Of a stretch of DNA of 64,000 nucleotides, positions 57,890-64,000 are shown in pieces. The stretch lies in assembly GCA_023376005.1 (NCBI GenBank), contig CM042157.1:94072444-94136443 (forward strand). The letters are read 5' to 3'. Position 1 is the stretch's first letter. Each line of letters starts with the position of its first letter. A program made the translations under genes and the position numbers. The notes under the pieces are model-generated. The model saw only the letters and a list, made by a program, of their open reading frames with translations. It did no database searches and had not been told where the DNA came from. This DNA comes from Doryteuthis pealeii (taxonomy: Eukaryota; Mollusca; Cephalopoda; Myopsida; Loliginidae).

Positions 57890-57960
57890 AGTCCGTTTGG
57901 TGTGGTGGTAAGACGCTTGACAGTCAGCTTGACAATCAGGTTTCGAATCGCACACGGGGC
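57890..57960 (+). repeat. tRNA-like head upstream of the second hammerhead
   Basis: GGTGTGGTGGTAAG (about 57899) is box A-like and GGTTTCGAATCG (57939-57950) is box B-like. The hammerhead core starts 33 bases after box B, the same layout as at 47.6 kb but with a different tRNA-like sequence. Confidence 0.5.
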
Positions 57961-57977
57961 GGTCTTTGTATCTATAG

Positions 57978-58019
57978 CTCTGCTGATGAGGCCTAATAGG
58001 CCGAAATGTACATACAGAG
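57978..58019 (+). ncRNA. Type I hammerhead self-cleaving ribozyme (complete core)
   Basis: Core CTGATGA at 57983-57989 and GAA at 58003-58005. Stem II is GGCC 57990-57993 with GGCC 57999-58002 and loop TAATA. Stem III is minimal, ATG 58006-58008 with CAT 58011-58013. Stem I is CTCTG 57978-57982 with CAGAG 58015-58019. The predicted cleavage is after A58014. All conserved core bases are present; the two-base loop of stem III is very tight. Confidence 0.75.
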
Positions 58020-58139
58020 ATTGATTTTTCTCGATTTGTTTAGCCTTAAATTTAATAGGTAATCCCGCCTAATTAATTAATTATTAATTAATTAACTTTC
58101 ATAAAATTAGGTTCGACTTCAATTAAGCACATATTCTCC

Positions 58140-58173
<34 letters not shown>

Positions 58174-58176
<3 letters not shown>

Positions 58177-58340
58177 TGTTTCCCCGAAAATTAGACAGGG
58201 CTTATATCAATTTTCACTCCGAACTATAACACAGGTCTTATTTTCGGGGGATGTCTTACTCTTCATATATAAAAAAAAACGGCATTACGAAATAGAAAAT
58301 TACAAAATTTCTAAATAAACAGCAATTGCAAAAAACTTTT
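58174..58340 (+). repeat. Dispersed repeat, CGTGTTTCCCCGAAAAT type
   Basis: CGTGTTTCCCCGAAAATTAG, ACAGGGCTTATATCA and TCTTATTTTCGGGGGATGTC. Its left and right parts are partly complementary (CCCCGAAAAT with ATTTTCGGGG), so it may fold back. A diverged copy is in intron 13. Confidence 0.6.
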
Positions 58341-58391
58341 AAAAATCATTTTTTGATTGTTCTCAACTAGTTTTGACCTTAGGCCATCATC

Positions 58392-58463
<72 letters not shown>

Positions 58464-58599
58464 TTGTTTTTAGAAAGTTTTAAAAAGTTTTCTAATTTGA
58501 CATGCCCCAAAAATTCGGACAGAGAAATGTATTAGAAGAGGCGTGTCCATCTGTTCAGTGTGAACCATCTTTTGTACTAGAAAAAAAAAAGCCAAACTT

Positions 58600-58858
58600 A
58601 TCTTCGCACTTTTATCGTAAAAATCATTTCCAATGCATTTTTATAGTCAAACTCATCCCCAATGCATTTTTATAGTAAAATCACGTTCAATGCATTTTTA
58701 TCGTAAAAATCATTTCCAATGCATTTTTACAGTAAAACTCATCCCCAATATACAATAAAATCATTCCCAATGCATTTTTATAGTAAAAATCATTTTCAAT
58801 AGATTTTTATAGTAAAAAATCAAGTCCAGTGCATTTTTATAGTAAAAATCATTATCAT
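58600..58858 (+). repeat. Tandem repeat, about 26 bp unit
   Basis: CAATGCATTTTTATAGTAAA with AATCATT(C/T)C variants occurs about nine times, followed by an AT microsatellite. Confidence 0.85.
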
Positions 58859-58896
58859 TTGTATATTCATATATGAATTTTGAATTCATTCCCCCC

Positions 58897-58951
<55 letters not shown>

Positions 58952-59544
58952 TGCGAAGATAAGTATGGCTTTCCCTATTTAGTACAAAATAGTTAATTTT
59001 TAAAGATAACACTAAAAAAGCAGGAAATTTTAACAAGGACATTTTCATCACGTGATGCACTCGAGCAAAATTTCTGACAAAAAAATCTTTGTACAAAAAA
59101 AAAACTCCAGTTGTTTTTCCCTTCGCGTTGTTTAATGATAGAGATGCTTAAACAATTGTGTACATACATTAGTTTCAAAGAATACAAAGCTTTTTTTACA
59201 TATCTATCCGCCTACAAACACAGTCGAGTCCCCATCACATGAACATCATATTAATATTTCCTATACGTGCTGACTTTTATTTATTTATTTTTGTTCGTCT
59301 GACATCATTGTGTTGCGCTAACAATGAAATAAAGTTCTTGGGTAAGCAAGACACAAAGAAAAAATAACGAGAAAAAAAAAGGAATTTGTTGAAAAATCAA
59401 TTAATATTTCCTTTATTTTTTTAATAGATTTTCTTTAACAAAATTGCCATATTACAATAGACTACATAGTCGTATTCTTATTGAATCAACTACTATGACG
59501 TGTGTATGACGTTAAAGTGCATCTAGTGGTGAGGTTCCAATTCC

Positions 59545-60075
59545 AGGATATCTTGGGCTAGACGTGCGGTCGGAGAGGCCCCCTCCGATCAATCGGCTGA
59601 TCACGTCAAGCCCTAGCACCTATATGATTTTCCCAACCCTATTTCCCTTATGGAAAGCCCCAACCCCTTTTTATTATATGGGTGCTAGAAGGCGGTGGCT
59701 GCGGGTCTACATGTCCTGGGAATGACGTTAAACTCTATCTGATGGTGAGGTTCCAGTTTTGGAGGTTTGGGGAATGTGGAGCACCCCTTCATCACCATTG
59801 CTCCCTGGTCCACTCTGACCCGGAGTGGTAGTACCTGTTAGGGTCCCATCTATGGGTTAAATAGAAAACATGAGCTTATAAACAAAATTGTATCATCAAT
59901 TAAAAATTAAATTGGAGTGGTAGTACCTGTTAGGGTCCCATCTATGGGTTGAATAGAAAACATGAGTTGATAAACAAAATTGTATTATGCATTAAGAATG
60001 AATTTATTTCACAACTTTGCCGGCATTAAATAACCCACTGAGGTTGATATGCCGTAAAACAAAACAAACCAAACC
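59545..60075 (+). repeat. R720 repeat with duplicated 3' part
   Basis: Runs from ATCTTGGGCTAGACGTGCGG to the tail; GGAGTGGTAGTACCTGTTAG occurs twice (59822 and 59914), showing a short tandem duplication. Confidence 0.8.
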
Positions 60076-60107
60076 AAATAAACCAAAACTCCTTTCTAAA
60101 CACATTT

Positions 60108-60545
60108 TTAAACTCTGAGTCAGAGTGGACTTGGGAACAATGGTGATGAAGGGGCACTCCACATTCCCCAGAGCTCCAGAATTGGAACTTCACCATCAGA
60201 TACAGTTTAACGTCATACCCATGACACCAAGACCCTCAGCCACTGCCTTCTAGTGAATATAAGGTAAAAAGGGTTGGGGCTTGCCATAAGGGCTATAGGG
60301 TTGGGACAATCATATAGGTGCTAGGGCTTGATGTCACCAGCCGATTGATCGGAGGGGGCCTCTCAGACCCCTCGTCTAGCCTAAGTAAGGACCAAAGTGA
60401 AGTGTTGTATATCATGGAGTGCTCAGCCACCGATGTCTCATCTATAAACACCACGGGTCGCCACCCACGGCCAACAGATGGACCCATTGGAGGGTGGGGG
60501 GAATTTACCCCTCTACAGGGGTGCAGTCGATGGGTCATTTTTTTT
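60108..60545 (-). repeat. R720 repeat, inverted copy
   Basis: TGGGAACAATGGTGATGAAG through GAGGGGGCCTCTCAGACCC to TCTACAGGGGTGCAGTCGAT, opposite to the copy at 59545. Confidence 0.8.
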
Positions 60546-60679
60546 TTATCGACGTGTAAATGAACAAGAAAAATAAATGTAGCTGTATGATGATTGTGGA
60601 AGAATGGTTTGTTTTGGTGAATGGAACAACGTGTCATGTCTGAGTTGCGATACTAAGATACAAGACCAACATTTAGGGC

Positions 60680-60945
60680 GTCCCATTTAGGGCGTCGATT
60701 ATCAAGCCAGACTCACACATCCATTTCCATTAAATAGTGAGTTCGATCCTCGTTGAATGTTCCATACATACGACCTTCTGTCACATCCTACAAAGATGTC
60801 ACATCATGGTGTAATTGTTAGCAAGCTAGTCTCACTCATCCATTTCCATTTAATAGTGAGTTCGATCCTCGTTGAATGCTCCATACTTGCGACCTCGTGT
60901 CACATCCTTCCCGTGGCGGACAGGTTGGGTAAATGCCTACAATAC
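60680..60945 (+). repeat. Dimeric tRNA-derived SINE, family S1
   Basis: Two arms with GTGAGTTCGATCCTCGTTGA and CGACCT(T/C)(C/G)TGTCACATCCT, ending GGTTGGGTAAATGCCTAC. Confidence 0.75.
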
Positions 60946-61249
60946 CATCCTTTAACACCAACGTCTTAGTCCTTCTGTCATATTCTACTGTTTGCGTAAC
61001 CATTTTCGAGATATCCTGGGTATTGTTATATATCTGTTATGGGAGGCATCCGTGGTTGTGTCCCTCATATTTAGTCTTATCTTGTGAGTAGCACTTTCTT
61101 ACTTCTATATTATGAGATATCCGTGGCTCTATCTCCCATACTAAACCGTCTTACTGTAACTTCTTCCGTTTCTATAGTAGCTATTTTCTTTTATCTTCTG
61201 TATCTTGTCTGGTATTTCTTCTTTCTACTTCAGTACTTCTGAGTATGTG

Positions 61250-61520
61250 TGGGATTAAAATAAAATTAAAATAAAAAATAACAAACTCCTATGAGCCTTC
61301 ACCGGAAGAACCCTCCGCGCAATTTCCGACACCCAAGATAATCTCTCGGTCATTCGAGTTGAGGCCTTAACCGTGTCTAGTCACTACCACGGTCAGGAAA
61401 ATATTCCCTTGACGCATGGCGGCTATGACTGGTGAATAAAGTCTAAATCATAAAACCACCTTCTGTCTTTGTCTCTTTCCTTTCGTTCCTTGAATTCCTT
61501 CCTTTTCACCGTGACCACTA
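61250..61520 (+). mobile_element. LTR fragment, same family as 51385-51690
   Basis: Shares CCTTCACCGGAAGAACCCTC, TCATTCGAGTTGAGGCC, AATATTCCCTTGACG and AATAAAGTCTAAATCATAAA. 61000-61245 upstream reads like a U3-type pyrimidine-rich part and loosely resembles 54310-54660. Confidence 0.6.
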
Positions 61521-62371
61521 AATGGGATGGGGTTAAAAGCGAAACCCTAAGAACACGCACCAAGAATAACCAACAACCTCTTGTAACCCCATAAGTATGA
61601 CGGTCGATTCTGTCTTCTTATCTGATGTCTTAAGAGATGCCATGGTTGTGGCTGTTTTTAGGGATAAACTCAAGGTATATATTTTTGTGAATCACATTTT
61701 TTAAATTTAATCTTATCCACCGGACCTTAACCACGCGTGGTGAACCCTGCTGGGCACGTCCTTACATTCTGACGTCTAGCAGCCGACTGACACCTTCCCA
61801 CGGTTCAAACTCCGAACAGGAAGAAAAGGGTCAAGCTAAGGTTATTAAGTATCAATCAATCTAACCGTCCAGATTTGAATCCAAATATTATCGTTTTTAT
61901 TTGAATTTAAATCTACTATCTACACTAACCGTCCAAAACCTATGGCACGCCCATCAATTTGTAACAGTATGATGTCTAACTGCTTCTAATAGTGAAGTTT
62001 AAATTCTGGAGCTTTGGGGAAGGTGGGGTACCCTTTCATCGCCATAACTCCCAGTTCCACTCTTACCAAACCAAACATTTTTGAGAATGTTCTAAAAATA
62101 ACTTATAAGTTTTAAAAATATCGTTACAAACAAGTATCCCCACCACAAAATCTCGCACCCAATTTATTACAAAGGACAAAACAAAATCCAACCGAAATGA
62201 TGCCAAGATTTAATTTTGTCATGACGTCACTGATTGGTCACGTGGGGAAAAATGTGCATACGTTGTATAAGTTGCTTAAACAATAGAAATTCTTTATTGA
62301 GTTTACACTCCAAAGCGTAACAGTTATTGTTATAATGAAAACTCGTGAAATCTCTTTTACAGCAGCTGCCG

Positions 62372-62447
62372 TGCTATGACGTATTTTGCTAACATCACGT
62401 ACCAAGTCTCGTCACGTGTGATGATCTTACAACTGTTATAGTCTTTT
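62372..62447 (+). repeat. Local direct repeat, first copy
   Basis: GCCGTGCTATGACGTATTTT and ACATCACGTACCAAGTCTCG with ATCTTACAACTGTTATAGTC recur about 1 kb away at 63382-63456. The spacing suggests two ends of one unidentified element; 62450-63380 between them has no recognisable gene. Confidence 0.6.
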
Positions 62448-63654
62448 GTAGCGTAGGCTGCATCAGAAACACTGCACTGGACACCGTGGCACTGCACTAA
62501 GAAGGCGCGTACAAGGCAAGCAGTCTTTTGGGTACGGGTCGTAATACGTTGGCGTTTGCTTACCGACTCAAATTCCTAGCAAGTTTGTGTTTGGGCCTCG
62601 CTTCCTTCTGTGGTCAGAGATATCTCGATACGATCGGTAGAGGAGGAGGGAAGGAATGTCAGGGGTGTCAGGGGTACTCTTCGTCGTCACGGTCAATTAA
62701 CTTAAGTCAATAAATTATCTTTCTGTTTGGCTATCGTTTTGGCTTGGGGTAAATTGCTATTTGTTTTGTTTCATCTAATTGTTGGACCGCCACATTCATT
62801 CACAAACTTTTCGTAGTGACAAAATGTAGTAAACAGGAGTTTCTTTTCTCTTCAACTAATCTATTATCTCGGCAGTTTCTTTTTCGAGAGAGTGGAGAAT
62901 CTTATTCGCTTTGTTTACTCTGACCCCAAATTAACTTCCGTCCTTTCTCTACCAGTGCCTCAGCTCGACTCTCCCAGCTCATCTCACTCAGCCCAACTAA
63001 CTCCAGACTTCTCAGAGCAGGTGCTTAAATACTTTTCCCTTTAAAACATTCCATAACCTTCTATAGAATTCTTCCAGATTCTCAAACCCCTAGACACGTG
63101 TTCAATTTCGCGTCACACCTAAAACATCTGGTGAGCCAAATCGAAAAAATTAATCCCCTTTTCAGTCGCCATTGAATCTCGTTTTTGGCGGAATTATTTA
63201 TCAAAGAAAGCTTTTGTTTATAAACAAAAACATAAGATCCTAAGTTGGACCCCATGTCTTTGTTGGGGATCACCTGTTTTGACCCCTGGCTATCCTCGGA
63301 TATCATATTTTTTCAGGTTTTGAAACATCTGCATAGTCAGTATCTAATTACATTACACTTTAACAGTTCGGTTTTATCATATGCCGTGCTGTGACATATT
63401 TGATAACATCACGTACCAAGTCTCGTTACGTGTGAAGATCTTACAACTGTTATCGTCTTTAACAGTTCGGTTTTATTATCTGCCTTGGAAGTTACAACAT
63501 CACATATTAACGATGCTCTGATGATGGTTTAATATATAAATCGAAATATTTCAACGTTAGGTAATGCTTCTAACAATAATAAAATCACCCCCTGAATTCC
63601 TTTTTTTCATTTCATATATTTATATACCGTCGGATTTATTTCAATTTCCCCTGA

Positions 63655-63842
63655 TGACACACCTTGTATTCTCAAAAATTAACGTTCCATTCATTCTTCA
63701 TTTCTGTCTTGGTAAATACAGCTTTAAAATCTGTACTTTTTGGCGCACCTTGTATTCTGAAAAAAATATCGTTACATTTATTGTTCATGCTTATCTTAGT
63801 AAATACAGCTTCAATCTCGATAATTTTTTACACACCTTGTTT
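63655..63842 (+). mobile_element. Mariner/Tc1-type MITE cluster
   Basis: GACACACCTTGTATTCTCAA, GGCGCACCTTGTATTCTGAA and TACACACCTTGTTTATATA punctuate three related units of about 85 bp. Confidence 0.55.
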
Positions 63843-64000
63843 ATATATAAGTCATCCACAGACATCCTGTTTCGAAGTGTGCAAAAGTCCGTGCGACCTG
63901 GCGACTCCTCGTCAAACAAGGAACGAAAAGGAGTGAAAAAAAAAGAGGAAAGAAGCCGCCGCAGAAAAGAGAGCCAGAAGGAAGGAAAGACAACACCAAC

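Larger units (their letters stand above)
57696..58143 (+). repeat. Dispersed element carrying tRNA-like head and hammerhead
   Basis: GGTTCGACTTCAATTAAGCA followed by CATATTCTCCCAAATAT occurs at both ends (about 57729 and 58110), so the unit is bounded by a direct repeat. The same sequences occur around the fold-back element at 23045-23300, which marks this as a dispersed family. Confidence 0.6.

Overview
This is an intron-rich, AT-rich animal nuclear window packed with transposon debris. It most resembles a lophotrochozoan, probably a mollusc: tRNA-derived SINEs sharing one 3' tail, non-autonomous Helitrons ending in hairpin-CTAG, hAT, mariner and TTAA-target MITEs, hammerhead-type ribozymes in dispersed repeats, and scattered AAGGGAGATAAC-type motifs. 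No species can be named from sequence alone.

One host gene is recognisable, on the + strand from 5861 to 45195: a NOC3L (nucleolar complex protein 3, NOC3/CBF-Mak21 family) orthologue. I assembled 20 coding exons with GT-AG introns; together they give about 717 residues. Reading phase is consistent at every junction except exon 3 to exon 4. The spliced protein keeps the lysine-rich nucleolar N-terminus, the Noc3p core and the CBF/Mak21 C-terminal region. It ends about 55 residues earlier than I recall for the human protein. Polyadenylation signals follow at 45211-45271.

Layout. 1-5860: upstream sequence built of MITEs, Helitrons, a SINE dimer and an inverted copy of an abundant ~700 bp repeat (called R720 here). 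5861-45195: NOC3L; its 39 kb is about 95% intron and the introns hold most of the repeats, including a decayed duplicate of exon 5 inside intron 5, a copia-type integrase/RNase H remnant in intron 11, a LINE tail in intron 16 and a 36 bp minisatellite next to exon 19. 45200-64000: no host gene seen; LINE tails, a tRNA-like plus hammerhead unit, LTR fragments, a 110 bp-period tandem array (52.6-54.1 kb), a mariner remnant and long microsatellites.

The most interesting signal is RNA-level. At 47633-47678 and 57978-58019 there are two complete type I hammerhead cores, with all conserved core positions and three paired stems. Each lies about 30 bases downstream of a tRNA-like box A/box B region. 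A third, degenerate copy of the same layout is on the minus strand near 23.4 kb. Roughly ten further hammerhead-like cores sit in fold-back elements across the window.
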